The notes under the pieces are model-generated. The model had not been told where the DNA came from and searched no databases. It saw nothing but the letters and a program-made list of their open reading frames with translations. The translations under genes and the position numbers were made by a program. Positions 1 to 12,659 of a stretch of DNA of 64,000 bases are shown in pieces; position 1 is the first letter of the stretch, and each line of letters starts with the position of its first letter. Source of the DNA: Chaenocephalus aceratus (lineage: Eukaryota > Chordata > Actinopteri > Perciformes > Channichthyidae); contig CM043800.1 in NCBI GenBank assembly GCA_023974075.1, positions 30,388,452 to 30,452,451 of the forward strand. The letters are read 5' to 3'.

Positions 1-1157
1 GTTTAGCTTTGGTTGCTATGCTAACATCACCCGTTTTATACCAGAGAAACTTTCATAACAGCGTTGTGATACCAGTGTCAATTCAGACTGACACACATTC
101 ACTTAGGCTAAGGGGAACTGGGGATATGCATCAGCTGCTTGTGTGAGTCGGACAGTGAATACTTTAGAGCGGCCGCTGCAGTGTGAGCTAACCGGGAGCT
201 AACGGGAGAATAAACTCCCGTGTAAGAGCAGCCAGCACTGCAGCGGTCGGTAAATGCTGCAGAAACACATGAATAAACAATGAACCACGGCACTCTGGAG
301 CAAAGTATAAGGTTGGAGAAGTCGTTATTCAATTTATTCTGGCTTCGTGTGATTAAAAGCAACACGATCATCGACCCGACGCAGTTGTTGTTGTTGTGAG
401 CGCCGTAATGGCTGCCGTTTGGGAGCAAATCAGCGATGTAAACGGTGACTTCATGACGCAGCAGGGGCAGCTCTTGGGCGCCAGTGGGCGGTGTGAACAG
501 AGCGGGAGCTGAAAAGGGAAACCGGAGCTGAACCAGAAAAGCTCCCGCTCGGAGCTAGAAACTGAAAAGCGCTGGTGTGAAAGCCGCATAACAGGGCTGC
601 AAAAGAGGGGTTTGAGCAGTATGAGGCATGGCTACAATGGGTGAACTGTTTGGTATTTTGAAAAAACTTCACAGACATGTTTTATATAGGTATGCCCCTA
701 AAATATATTTTTCAAATATAGCATGAGGTCCACTTTAGTATACGTGGCAGGGCTAATCCACACCACAAAAGAAGCACTCTTTAGTCTTGTTCTCATTAAG
801 AAAGAAGCCAGTTTATTTTAATAAAGGCTCTGATATACAGTATGACCCCTTGATGATCCGTTGTGCTGCGTTCACTTTGTGGTGGAAAAAGTTGGCCTTT
901 CCACATTTCTTACTTAAGTTAATAAAAAAAGCAATATTACAGTGTCGACTACTTTTACTCATGTACAGTTAAAAACATTAAAAAAAAATCTTGAGCAAAA
1001 GTACAAATGTATTAGCATCAAATTATGCTTTATGTACCAAACCTTAAAGTGGGCTACTCATTATGCAATCATGTCAATTTCAGAACAAAAGTGGGGCTAA
1101 CAAACAATACTGCTGGGTGGTTTAGTTTATAACAACTAAAGTAACAACTAAAGTACA
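1..1157. other. Intergenic, no gene recognised
   Basis: No reading frame here shows a recognisable domain or splice structure. A GC-richer block at about 130-600 contains many short repeats of a gggagct-like word on both strands and suggests an old non-autonomous transposon, but I found no clear terminal repeats. The rest is AT-rich and unassigned. Confidence 0.4.
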
Positions 1158-2925
1158 TTACCTTAAAATAGTAAGAGTAGTACTTTTTCTACGACTACAT
1201 GTATCATCTTTCCAACATAAGGCATACTCATGCAAACATGTGTGGATAATCCCATGCCAGATATCATCAATAATAGCAGTTAGACAGTAAAGGGATTTCC
1301 TGGTCAGACTCCAAAGCCCTGTGAAAGCATGCGGGGCTTTGCATGGAAGTGCTGCGATCAGAGCACTGGAGCTCAATTAGCTACTGTTGTGGGTATAGGG
1401 GTGGAGAGCGAGCGGAGGTCCAAATCCTCTCTTGCAGGCCCAGCTGGGGGATTAAGAATGGTTCCTGTCCCGTGGCTGACCTCTTCAAAGCCTGTGCAGA
1501 TGTCCTGATCCCCCCCCTTCACACACACACACACAGATCACCAACACACACTCAAATACCCCCTCTTCTCAAACCCTCCCTTGACCCCACAACCAAAACA
1601 AAGCACTCAGGTGACATTTCTTATCACAAGAGCACTCACCCACTCTTTGAATTGGTATCTCTGGTATCTCATCTCCTTTGCACTACATCTTTCTTTCTCT
1701 TTCTCGGTCCCTCTATCTTCCCTCTGCTCCTGAGAGGCCTACCTCCTGTCCTTTGACACCAAGCATGGTCAGATTTCTGAATGACCTTAGCATGGAAATT
1801 AGCCTGTCACTCTCAATACTCTGCCGCCCTTTGGTGGCTGTGGGTTTTCAAATAGGAAGCCAAGGTCAAGAGGCGCCGGCGAAAACACTGAGTGTGAGAT
1901 TTTGAATGACACATCTAAATCAAAATAGGAAATGAACACTTTATATGGAGATTGCTGAGAGGTCCTCTGGGGTCGGTGGTGGTCCTTTGAGGTTGTGACC
2001 CTTTTTTAAGGGGCTTTAAGTCATGTCTTGGTCAAAGTAATGGCCACCCAATTGGAGCTTCATTTAAGGCTGAAAGGGGCACGATGGACAATGAATGGAT
2101 TAAATCTCTCTAGGAGGCACAATCCAAGATTACTTTCAATCAGTAAAGACCCTCACATATCTTCTGAGAATAATCCAAATGTGAGATTAGGTGTTGGGAT
2201 AATTATTTTCTCTATTAGTACCTTCTTTGGTAGGCTTAGGCTTTACGTTTTTTCCCAGGAAGATTGGTTTCTACATCAGAGAAACAACTTATAGGGTTGA
2301 TGAATACTGTAAACAAATATTTAAAGTACATACCTTTCTTGGTTTAAGACTTCTGTATTCCACAAAAGATGGAAGTGAAAACAAAACAGCAATTCAGTCG
2401 AGTGTTATCCTGTTTCGCATTGATGGTTGTCTAATTAGCTGGCTCCTTATTATGTAAATGTTATACTTGAGTTAAGTAAGCAATTCTACATCATGAAGTG
2501 TCTCCATATAACAGCTTGGTCTCTTACAAATTAAGTTTACATACACCAAAACTGCATTGTCAGGACTTTTCAGGAAAACATTTATATCCAGAACACCAAT
2601 AAGATAACACACTTACCTATTTTGAGCCAACAAAGTATTTTACTAAACCTATAAATGTGGTTTTGTTGCCTAAACGTTACCATGTTTCTTTGTTTTTTAC
2701 AACGTGATTGCATGGTTGATACTGTGACCATAATCAGTGAGAAAATGTGTTTTCCTCAAACCAAGATTCCCGTTTACTTGTATAGGGAACATATTGTGTG
2801 ATAGACAGGATGGCATATACAGGATAATGGATGATGCTATGCAATTGAACACAACTAATAGCAGAAAGACATTTGTCAAAAGAATGTCTGTATAATCCAT
2901 CTGATTATGGCAAAATTACTTTTGA
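1158..2925. other. Intergenic, possible conserved noncoding sequence
   Basis: No gene is recognised. A CA microsatellite lies near 1519-1536 and a pyrimidine-rich stretch at 1640-1760. The stretch 1730-2240 is of high complexity, with no repeat signature and no coherent frame; this is the sort of sequence in which conserved noncoding elements are found, but conservation cannot be judged from one genome. Confidence 0.3.
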
Positions 2926-2929
2926 TTAA

Positions 2930-3614
2930 AGTGCACCTATCATGCTATTTTTAGGTCTCAGATATATACAAATGTTTAAATACATAAAAACATGTCTATT
3001 AAGTGTTTCGCTCAAAATACCAAACAGATCACCCATTCTAGCCATCCCTTTATTTCACTTCCTGTTTCAAAAGTGCTGATTTTGGGTATAAAGCTTTTAA
3101 AAATAAAAAATTGATAGAAAATAAAAAGCAGGGGGCTGAGCTCATGTGGGACCCGGCAGCTACTGTCTAAACTAAATACTGCCGTGATGAAACGCCATAT
3201 CATGGATTATCAAGGATTATCTCTGAAACAGTATGGAGCTCAAAGGCTTTCTCTCTTGCCGGTTATACCACAAGGTGAGTTCCTTTTTATTTCCTGCTTC
3301 TTCACACACATGCTATCCAGTACAGGTTAGCTCCGATTCTAATGTAAACACCGACCATATTACGTCCAAAACAGTCGGGCATTGTTTCTGATAGCAACTT
3401 TCTGATAGTGCCGTGGGTCCACATTTCCGATAGTACGTCATATGGGACGCAAATCTGGATCAGCTCCGTTGTACCCCCGTTTTTAGAGATTTGGGAACGG
3501 AGGAAAAGAGAGAAGGTTTTATTTTCTGACTCTGCGTGAGTTCCCTGGCACACCGGGGACACATATTTATGTATAAAAGACATCAAAAAGTGCATTTTGC
3601 CTGATAGGTCCCCT
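2930..3614. mobile_element. MITE with TTAA target duplication
   Basis: The ends are imperfect inverted repeats: the left end reads agtgcacctatcatgc and the right end, reversed, reads aaggggacctatcaggc. Both are flanked by TTAA (2926-2929 and 3615-3618), as expected for piggyBac- or Kolobok-type elements. The internal 650 bp has no transposase frame, so this is a non-autonomous copy. The superfamily is inferred from the TTAA only. Confidence 0.65.
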
Positions 3615-3618
3615 TTAA

Positions 3619-4640
3619 ACTTGGTGGATGTGGCACAGGCCAAGGTAGAACCCATTGAATTTTCAGTGATGGTTACATGTATTATTTTCATCTTGGGAAG
3701 GGCCTAGGTGAAGGTCTGCATTCTCAGAGTGCCTATAGGTCTGTTAAACATAATGAGTTGGCCGACCTGCACTTGTAGCATGTTATGTCGTTTCTTTGTA
3801 CAATGATTAATAATGATAACCTGTTTACCGGTAGGGTGGCCTGTTACATTATGTTTGGAGACTGCCTGTTAATGGGTATAAAAGCAAATCAGAATAAGTA
3901 TGTTGTTATGGTCATCAGAACAAGTGCCCCTCTGTTTAATCGAAACATCTGCTCCCCATCTCCTGCTCATCCTCAAATCTATCCATCTTTAGTTTTTACT
4001 GTCACTTTCATCGCCTCCACCACCTCATCCCTCCATCTTTGCCCTCTTCCTCATTCCTTCCATCCCCCCCCCATAACCCCCCCCTCCGTTATTACCCCCC
4101 ACCTCAGCGCAAGGCTGTCAGAGTTTTAGGGATCCAGTGAGCTGTGAAATCGCACAAATTGCTGTTGCTTTGCGTCTGGCCCTGCAACAGAGGGGGGAGA
4201 TAGACAGAGAGACATAGAAAGAGAAAAAGAGAGAGAGAGAGATTTTATGCTTCAACACTTCTGAACCTGAATGCCCCCCCCCCCTCTCGCTGCCCCTTCC
4301 TCCCCTTATTCACTCAGACTTGGACAAGCACACGCACAGCTGCAAGACTGCATATCTACCCACTACAACCAAAATACTTCCCCCCCCCTGCCCCCCCCCC
4401 CCACACACACACCCTCAACTTCTTCACCATCACCACCACCTCTGAACATGTGACCGCACCACGGCCCTCGCCACCCTCACAGTAAAGACACCTCCACCAC
4501 TTTGCTTCACTGTGCGGGTCACTTGACAGAACAACTCTACGAGAGCCTGCAGCCCTCCAGAGGGATAACCCCCTTCTCAACCTGCGGAGAGCTGTTTCAG
4601 CCACCTCTAATATAAAGAGCAAAGCCCCCCCACCCCCAAC
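3619..4640. repeat. C-rich low-complexity and microsatellite stretch
   Basis: The stretch 3940-4640 holds several poly-C runs (near 4064-4086, 4275-4284, 4380-4402 and 4627-4637), a GA repeat near 4206-4243 and a CA repeat near 4403-4412. Open frames here are proline- and serine-rich by-products of composition and are not genes. The first 300 bases are ordinary sequence with no recognisable feature. Confidence 0.7.
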
Positions 4641-7600
4641 ACAACACCGTACCCGCTAGGAACACCCTCTGAGATATGACAAAAAACTGGCTAAAGGTCA
4701 CAAGCATACATGTTGTAACTGTTTGTGCACTCTTAATAATTCATGTGTTTTCTCTTCTATTGTTCCCCACAAGCTAACAAGTAGGTGCCACACAGTGTGG
4801 ATTATTGCATAACTTCTACTGGACTACTTTACCACCTGATGTTTTCTCAAATTACTCACATTTAAAGGTCAATTTTCTTGCATATTTTCACTCCACTAAG
4901 GAGGTAATGTTTTCGTTTCGATTTGTACGTTTTTATGTATTTTTCGGAGGATTACAGCAAATCTACTTGCTCAGTTTTCATGAAAATTGGAGGAAGAGTT
5001 CAGCTTGGGCCATGGATGAACCCATTCGATTTTGGAGCAGATTGGACAGATACACGTTACTTTTCACTCATGGAAACACGAAACAGCCTTGGCTTTGTTA
5101 GGTTCATGTTACAGCATTTGTGTGTTACATTAAGTAGAGAATGCTAATACAGGAAAATGAACACAATCTGAGACCAAGAAACGTTTTGACTTTTTCTGTT
5201 TAGTTCAAATCTATTTCATCAGTTAAAAAAAAACCACATTTAACAGTTAATTTGTGCATAACTTAAATTAATCCCTTGACATTAATTCATGTTGTGTCTA
5301 TTGGTTAAATGCAATCATGCATGGTGCAAACAGATGAAAAAAAGAGACTTGTAACTCCATTCTAAAGTACACTGAATGATCAACTCCTTTGAGGCTGCAA
5401 ATACAGAACTGTTTCTTTGACATCTATACTGCCCTCTAGTGGACCAAGCTAGCTAACCCCACAACCCAAGTTTAAATATTTTCATTTTATTCTGTATTTG
5501 TAGTATTTTGCAGAACAATTTTACATAATAGACCACATAGAAGGATACACACATAAAATAAAAAAATGATCTTATGTCCAGGTTTTGGTAAATGTTAGCT
5601 GCACACTCTTGCAGACTAACTTGTTGTGCAAGACAATACATACTGCAGTCAAAGACAAACTCAGCCAGAATGTGGCTGTCACAAAAATATTTTAAACAAT
5701 ATGTCACCATTTAATTATTTGTGTTACCTCTAGCCTACAGGTGGTGCACTGGCAGTTAACTCAAAGGTGTAAAGTGTAGTAAGGTCTGACATTTACATTT
5801 TAATTGTATTAGTTTAGCACTGATGATTGACATCTGTCGCCCCCAGGAAAATAATTTTCAGCAAGAACATTGTTATAGTTGTAAGGATTTATAGCTTAAA
5901 ATAGCTAACAACTTAATTTTGGAGATACTGTGAAGTGAATGTATGACTTAATCTACAGAGAATTTGTTTGTTCTATTAATGTATTTACACGTTATTGTAA
6001 GAGGGGCTTCTTCTTTCTGAACTTTAATTGAAGGCGTTGCTTAAGGACATCTTGAATGATTCTTATTCTCACTACGAAAGAAAAGGCGTAGGAGTAAAAC
6101 TAATACTTCAAAAGTAAAACTGTGAATATTATGGTTTATTCCATTGTGTTATTTTTAGACCAAATTCATTTAGGACACATTTCTGAATGAAATTGCAGAT
6201 ATTTTCAGCTGATAAATATCTGCTGAAGTGTTGAGTTGCATTTTCCCTTCACACTAAATAGGCTGCAACACAAGGCGGTGATTTGCTGTAACCAGTGACA
6301 AAGGTTAACTTTTAACTACATCCTGTCAGATCAGTTCCTCGAATGGTCTTAGTAACAAAAGCTTAAATCAGGAAAACACTGCTTCCTGTGTAATGGCCCT
6401 TTAAACTGTACGTATTTGAAAGACAATTGCTCCATATATTTTGTTGATAATCAAAATCATATTTTATCAAAGTGACTAAGTAGGCCTTTATATTCAACCA
6501 AATAGTGTACTTACAGTAAGTACTTTTTTATTTATTTTATGGTAGACCATAGGCCTACTTTATACTTATATTTCTCAGTAGGACTCAGTGTTGTTTTTGT
6601 CCCACTAAATTAATCTTGTAATTTAAATTAGGTTAGATTAACAACTGAAAATATGATCTCCACCTTTACCACCTAACGCTGAAAATATGTACATTAATCC
6701 ATGAAAAATCTAATATAATCCATTACTACAAAGCATTACCCTCCAGATTAAGACCAGCTCTGCCAGATTCAGAAATCCCCCTTTAATATTTCACCTGACG
6801 ATCCCAGAGTAAAAGCTTTAGTTTGCTGAAACTAGAAGGGAATACATGACACAAGTGTGATTTTTGTGAGATTGTGAAAACGCACCGTTGAAGTCACAAG
6901 GGGTTGCTTTTTTTTAGTGCAGTAAAAGTGGCCATTAAAACTGCAGTGGACTCTGAAAGTGATGGTTTTACTATCTTAATGTGATCTATTTATAATCGAG
7001 TCTGAACCACAGTCTATGTTAAAACAAATAAACAAAGCTGATTCTGATCATCAGAGACCACAGTGTAAAAATGAAACAACAGACTTCATCACGGAGTTCC
7101 CCAGTGAGAACGATTCGGTAACTTTGTGCTTCAGTTCGTTCATGTTATTGAATGTCTGTTATAAGAATTCAACAGCATTTACCTTTGGATGCCAATACTA
7201 ATATTCCCTTGGGCTTGTTTTTAACCCAGAAACTTAGAAGATTCCCCCATAGCCTAATCTTGTGAAGTTTAATATTTAATATTACTCAAGGTAACTATTC
7301 GTTTTAAACATCCATTGTCAAAAATTATATATCAGTCTTTAGCCAAATTTGTACACAACAACTTTTGTTTTCACTTATTTCAACCAAATAACTTTACATA
7401 AATGTTTCTGTTGATGATTCGGCTCAGAGAAGACAACTAGAGGAATCATAACTGGAAGAAGCTGTCTGCCATGATCACAATGGTGGAGAATAACTATTAT
7501 ATACCACAATCCCATGGTCATTTCCACCACCAATATCCATCTTTTGTTATTGTTTTGATTAAGAGACCCATGGGGGCAGGCAACTAGCCTACATATTGTG

Positions 7601-7741
7601 TGTTTAGGGTGTCATTGCTGGTGTTAAACAGTGGAAACTTGAATACAGTGAGTATAAGATCCCATTCTTATCAGATGTAAAATCACTGCTGACATCCAAT
7701 CTATACCCCCCCCCCCATCACTCTGTGTGACTCCCCAGTAA
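4641..7741. other. Intergenic, AT-rich, nothing recognised
   Basis: About 3.1 kb of AT-rich sequence without a reading frame that looks like a protein family, without paired splice sites around coding sequence and without obvious transposon ends. The short frames present have no domain signature. Confidence 0.45.
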
Positions 7742-8560
7742 CTGCTGTGAAGTCTTTCCGCTTCCTGGGCACCATCAACGCCCAGGACCTCAAATGGGAG
7801 CAGAACTTCCCTCATCAAAAAAGCACAGCAGAGGATGTTCTTCCTGAGGCAGCTGGAGAAATTCAACCTGCCAAAGACGATGGTGGTGAACTTCTACACC
7901 TCCATCATCGAGTCCATCCTCACCTCCTCCATCAGCATCTGGTACGCCGCATCCACAACCAAGGATAAGGGCAGGCTGCAGCGTGTCATCCGCTCTGCAG
8001 AGAAGGTGATCGGCTGCAATCTGCCATCCCTCCATGACCTGCATGCCTCCAGGACCCTGAGGCGGGCAGGGAAGATAGTGGGCAACCCCTCCCACCCTGG
8101 ACACAAACTGTTCACCCCCTCCCCCCCCCCTCTGGTAGGAGGCTGGGCTCCATCATGACCAATACCTCTCGCCACCTGAACAGTTTCTTCCCCTCCGCTA
8201 CCGGCCTCTTAAACAAGGCCCGGCCCCCCCACTGACTCTTTACCTCAGCCACATCATAGACTATATGCATTACATTAGTGCACACAATGTTCATACTCCT
8301 TACTGCACATATTCTTATTTCACATTTCATAGTTTATATTCAAAAATGCATTCATAGCATTCTATTTCCATGTAAATTACTGCTTTATTTGTATTTGTAT
8401 TGCTAATTAACTATATTTGATTACGGTGTAAAATATTTTTTGTTTTATATTAGATTTCTTGTTTTTTATATTTTATGTATGCACCATGACATCAAGTCAA
8501 ATTCCTAGTATGTGCGAACCGGCAATAACCCTGTTTCTGATTCTGATTCTGATACAGAAA
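7742..8560 (+). mobile_element. 5'-truncated LINE, 3' end of reverse transcriptase ORF
   Basis: This is the C-terminal part of a fish non-LTR retrotransposon polyprotein. The frame starts with KSFRFLGT and is broken once near 7806. It continues as KKAQQRMFFLRQLEKFNLP, IIESILTSSISIWY and RSAEKVIGC, the usual thumb and post-RT sequence of abundant fish LINEs. The frame decays near 8100, where a C run interrupts it. The element ends in an AT-rich 3' UTR and a (TTCTGA)n-like tail at about 8535-8555. The catalytic YADD part and the endonuclease are missing, so the copy is dead on arrival. I place it in the CR1/L2/Rex group without a firm family name. Confidence 0.8.
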
Positions 8561-9993
8561 GACTGTTGGCCTATCCCCACCTCGCTGGAAGACATGGTTC
8601 TCTCTTTGCTCTAAAACGTATTTCTCTCTCTGTGCCTTGAAATAGAAACACCTCCATCAGAGTGCAAAGATGGCATACCATGTGGTCAATCATGCTTCAG
8701 CCACATGGATCCCTTATCCTCACTGAACACAATGGATTCACTTGGCACTAATGTCTCCAGCCCTTTGGTTAAAGATGAGTAACCATGGGACAGAATTTAA
8801 AGGTATTGTAACCTACACAACATATTTCTGTATTCAAGGATCTATTCCTGAACAGTTCCTCATTTATAAAGTACAATGTGACATTCATATGTTGCCACCT
8901 GCATATCATCTCGCACAGGAAATTAGCAAACACAACAGAAACTGATTCCTCCTCCTTGAAAACAAGGCCTCAGAATGTTGTGTTAGTGTCAGGTAATATC
9001 TGCAGTCTTTATCAGTATGTACGTGTGTTTAATGTTGTGAACACAATGTATTCTACCTCATACGTTAGATGTCTTAAAAGTACAAAAATAATCGTGTATA
9101 AAGAACCACAATTCATTGAAAGTTAATGCAGCATGTTATATACAGTAGTTGGCAACACTGCATCGAAACAATTGAGAAGAACTGCAGCAGGTTAAAGTTA
9201 AACTTCAAATACAATGACCTCTAGTGGCAGAGAAGTGTTTGTACAACATTTAGTCCAACCCTTCTTAGGGCGCAAAATGGGGTTTTAGATTGTATTAGAC
9301 TGGACTTGACTTTAGGCTCCAACCTGCCATCAAGCTAGAATATAATTACCTTACTTATTGTAATACCACAAAATGCTATGAAATACTACAGGATGACCTA
9401 AAGTGACTTTATTAATTTACACGGGGAAGTGTATCCGCTCCATTTGACTCTTTCTAACCTGCAGTCACAGAACAGTGAGGTTTTTAAACCACAAATGCTT
9501 GTCTTTCTTTTTAGTAAAATAACCTCAACAACGGATGTATCATCATTTATTTGCAAACTACGTTTCTATCTATCAATTACTGATTAATCGACCTGGAGGT
9601 CAATACTAGTTTTAAAGACATTGCCTTCTTCTGCAGTGGCAGTAAATGCTACAAAAGTATTTATTGGTCAGGTTGTTCTAAGCGGGTTTAAGAGCTACGT
9701 GCTTAGCTTTGTTTCATTTTGTGTGATCAAATGGCATTTGGCTTTGACCTTTACTGCTAGTGACATTAAGTGAAATGTCTGCACACTACCTGGTGATTTC
9801 AATACCACAAAGGCCCACCAATGTATGGAACAATAATTAATTGTGTTGTTAAATAGTTAAGATGGCATTTTATATACGCATTAAAAAGGTGTGTTATGCT
9901 TTGACTCATGTTGGAAAACATGTATATCCAGTTTTAAATGATTGAAGTTAATATTAAGAGTTAATTTAATTATTAAAATTAAGCTCTTAGGGG
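8561..9993. other. Intergenic, nothing recognised
   Basis: AT-rich sequence between the LINE and the hAT element. No coding signature, terminal repeat or RNA gene was seen. Confidence 0.4.
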
Positions 9994-10001
9994 CTTTAGA
10001 G

Positions 10002-12096
10002 CAGTGGTTCTCAACTGGTCAGGCCTCGGGACCCACTTTTTACTTGGTCAATAAATCGCGACCCAACATTTTGAAACCACTCAAATCTATTTTTGAGTGG
10101 TGTATTATACGCTTTTCAGCATACAATATTAATTAAAGTGAAGTACAGTGCATATATCCCTTATATCCCTTCACAGAACTAAAGTATGCTTTTAAAAAGG
10201 TTTAATGAGATGATGGAATCAAAGCTGAACTGTATTCTTTCACACACACATACAGGTATTGGGCCGAGCGCGACACCGTACTTCCGGTATCCGCCGTTTT
10301 ACGCGAGGTGCAAGCAGCCGTACACCGTCTAGGTGTTGCTAAGCTTCCTGTACTGAATATCATAGTCTATTGCCTTAATCAATATCTAGTCAACTCTAAA
10401 ATACTACATATATGCAATGGCATGATAATATTATTGTGACAAGTGGGGTATTCACCTGGTGTTTCCAGAAATTAGACGTAGATGCAGCCAAAATCGACGA
10501 AGGCCACTGTCGTTTTTCCATACATCTGCATCTGTCTGTAAGGGCAATCCGACAACCCACACAGCTCTAGTTTACGCTGGTAACGACCTAAAGCACACCC
10601 CTCAAGTCCAGAGATGTAATCCGAAGACATGCAGCGATTTCTTCAGTCGTTAATTCAGAAAAAAAACCTAGTGCGCTCTGCCTGGCTACGTTATCTAGCT
10701 GTTTATATTTGCACTTCCAGGATATTTGCACCTCCAGGAAAATGGCGTATTTATATATATATATATATGGTGCGTGTTGTATTGTGAGTAGCTTGTGACG
10801 TCACTGTGTGTGAAAGAATAAAAAGGCACACATGCTGGAAACCCAACCCCAGAAGAGGGGTCTGGGGGGATTCTCCCCAAGGAGATTTTTAGAAATACTA
10901 ACATAAACTACGCATTCTGGTACACTCTGTGAAGAAAATAAATAAATCTATCACTACCCGACATATTAATAATATTGTATGCCATTGTTTGTTTTTCACT
11001 TTGTTCTGAGAACTTGCTGCTTCTCACAGAGAGAAGAGCAAAGAGGAGATAGTCTGTGTGACTGACGGCCCGTTGACGCTGTCGAAATGCAGTTCGGCGA
11101 AAAGCGAGGCAAAGTGACGTCATCCCCATTCAAAGTCAATGGGCAGAGAAGCGTTGGAAGCGGTGCAAGATTCTTCTAAAGCTGCTGTGTGGACGTACCG
11201 GAGACGCCGGAGTAGCCAGCGCCAGCCAATCAAATCCCGTTTCGGAAAATCTGACAGCTGAAGCCGTAGCCAATCAAACCGCGTCTAAGCTGGGAGAGAT
11301 ATCCCGCCGTTCATTTCTATATTTCAAAAAAAGATGGAGGAGAAACTAACTATCGCCGTAGCAAATCACCCGGTTTTGTATGACCAGACCCTCTTCACCT
11401 ACCGGGATACAAACCGGAGGAACCAGGCATGGAGGGAGGTGGCAGAGACAGTGGGTGAAACTGGTAGGTTTTCGCCTGTTTGGGGAGTTTATATATATTA
11501 TTTCTCCCAAAAAATCCCCGGGGGTTTTTGCTTTGTATGTCGGGGGCGGGAGATTCATGTGATTGGTTGTTGGTCACGTTGCTTGAATAAAATCCCCAAG
11601 CTTCAGACACGCCCAGCTCCAAGCTTTTTTTGAAGCTGTAGTGTGGACGCTCCGTTACTTTAAATTGTGGGTAAGGGTAGATAGCCCCCATTGTTCTGTG
11701 ACCTGTCAGTCATCAGACCGGGGGTCATATTTCATTATGTGTTCATTTGTATCTGAAGTTGTACCCATGGATGTATAAAGAATAGTTCTACCGCAAAGTT
11801 ATTCTCCGTGGGAACTTCCGGCAACAATCTTGATTCTGATTGGCCAGAAGACTCGAAAAAACATCAGCAAAGATGTTTTATTGAGAAGATGATCACTACG
11901 TGACAGAAGTTTTCAAAGCCGTTTATGGTCTCCGGTACTTCCAGTCCAACGCCTACTGCATGCACAGCGTTAGAAAATTGGGCCTTCAAAATAAAAGTTT
12001 GACTTTTTTCCCAAAAAAATATATTCCAATTTGTTTTCTTCACTCACACATCCGCGACCCACTTTTGGGTCGCGACCCACCAGTTGAGAACCACTG
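10002..12096. mobile_element. hAT-superfamily DNA transposon, 2095 bp
   Basis: The left end cagtggttctcaactggt (10002-) and the right end accagttgagaaccactg (to 12096) are near-perfect terminal inverted repeats of hAT type. A perfect 8-bp target duplication, ctttagag, flanks them at 9994-10001 and 12097-12104. The interior has no hAT transposase frame that I can recognise, so the copy is non-autonomous. It carries foreign sequence, including a nested element at 11066-11660. A TA repeat lies near 10752-10769. Confidence 0.9.
11066..11660 (+). mobile_element. Nested element carrying a MADF-domain exon fragment
   Basis: Inside the hAT element the sequence from ggcccgttgacgctgtc to gctgtagtgtggacgctccg looks like a second transposon of the family also present at 27602 and 52953. 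It contains an ATG at 11334 that opens 44 codons beginning MEEKLTIAVANHPVLYDQ and including YRDTNRRNQAWREVA. This is the N-terminal half of a MADF (Myb/SANT-like) DNA-binding domain, followed by a GT donor near 11466. MADF/Myb proteins accompany Harbinger-type transposases in fish, so this may be the first exon of such an accessory gene. No partner exon was found. Confidence 0.55.
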
Positions 12097-12104
12097 CTTT
12101 AGAG

Positions 12105-12640
12105 CACGGTGGTGACTAATTTAGCTTCAAACAACTGCTGAAAAACCCCTGATAAGAGTCTATTAAGGGTATCAAACCACATCTCTGGTGTTGGTATTCA
12201 GAATCATCTCAGTACCGAAACATATCTCAGTACTGAAACATGTATGAGTTGTGTTTTGAGATACTAAATTAAAACAAGTGGCTACCTTTGTAATGATTAT
12301 TGCAGTTCTTGAAATGCAGTAAAACACAAACTGTTGAAGTTGAAAGTATCTCCATTTTTCTGAATTTTCTTTGACTGAAAGTGTATTCTTTTTCTAAACT
12401 AGTATTAGTATGTGTCTTCCTTTTATTGAGGTGGCATCATTATGACGGCTACATTTTTTTATAGAAGATAATTTCGGTTTCCTGTTGACTTTTTTTCTTT
12501 CTGGTTATCTGTTGCATATTCAAGCAGAGTGGAAGTGGGTGGAAGGATCCACAGACTCAAAAGCTCAAAGGGTCTGAAACCACATCCTTCGTCACGCCAA
12601 CAATGATGGTGATGATGTGTTCGCAGTGACACCAACATTG
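12105..12640. other. Upstream region of il21r
   Basis: About 500 bp of AT-rich sequence between the hAT insertion and the first il21r exon. It must contain the promoter if the gene model is right, but no TATA box or other element can be assigned with confidence. The hAT insertion lies only about 0.6 kb upstream of the transcribed region. Confidence 0.4.
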
Positions 12641-12659
12641 TTCCATGAAACATTCACAC

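Noticed and set aside
4356..4622. Glycine/arginine-rich minus-strand frame
   Set aside because: It arises from C-rich low-complexity sequence with no splice or domain support.
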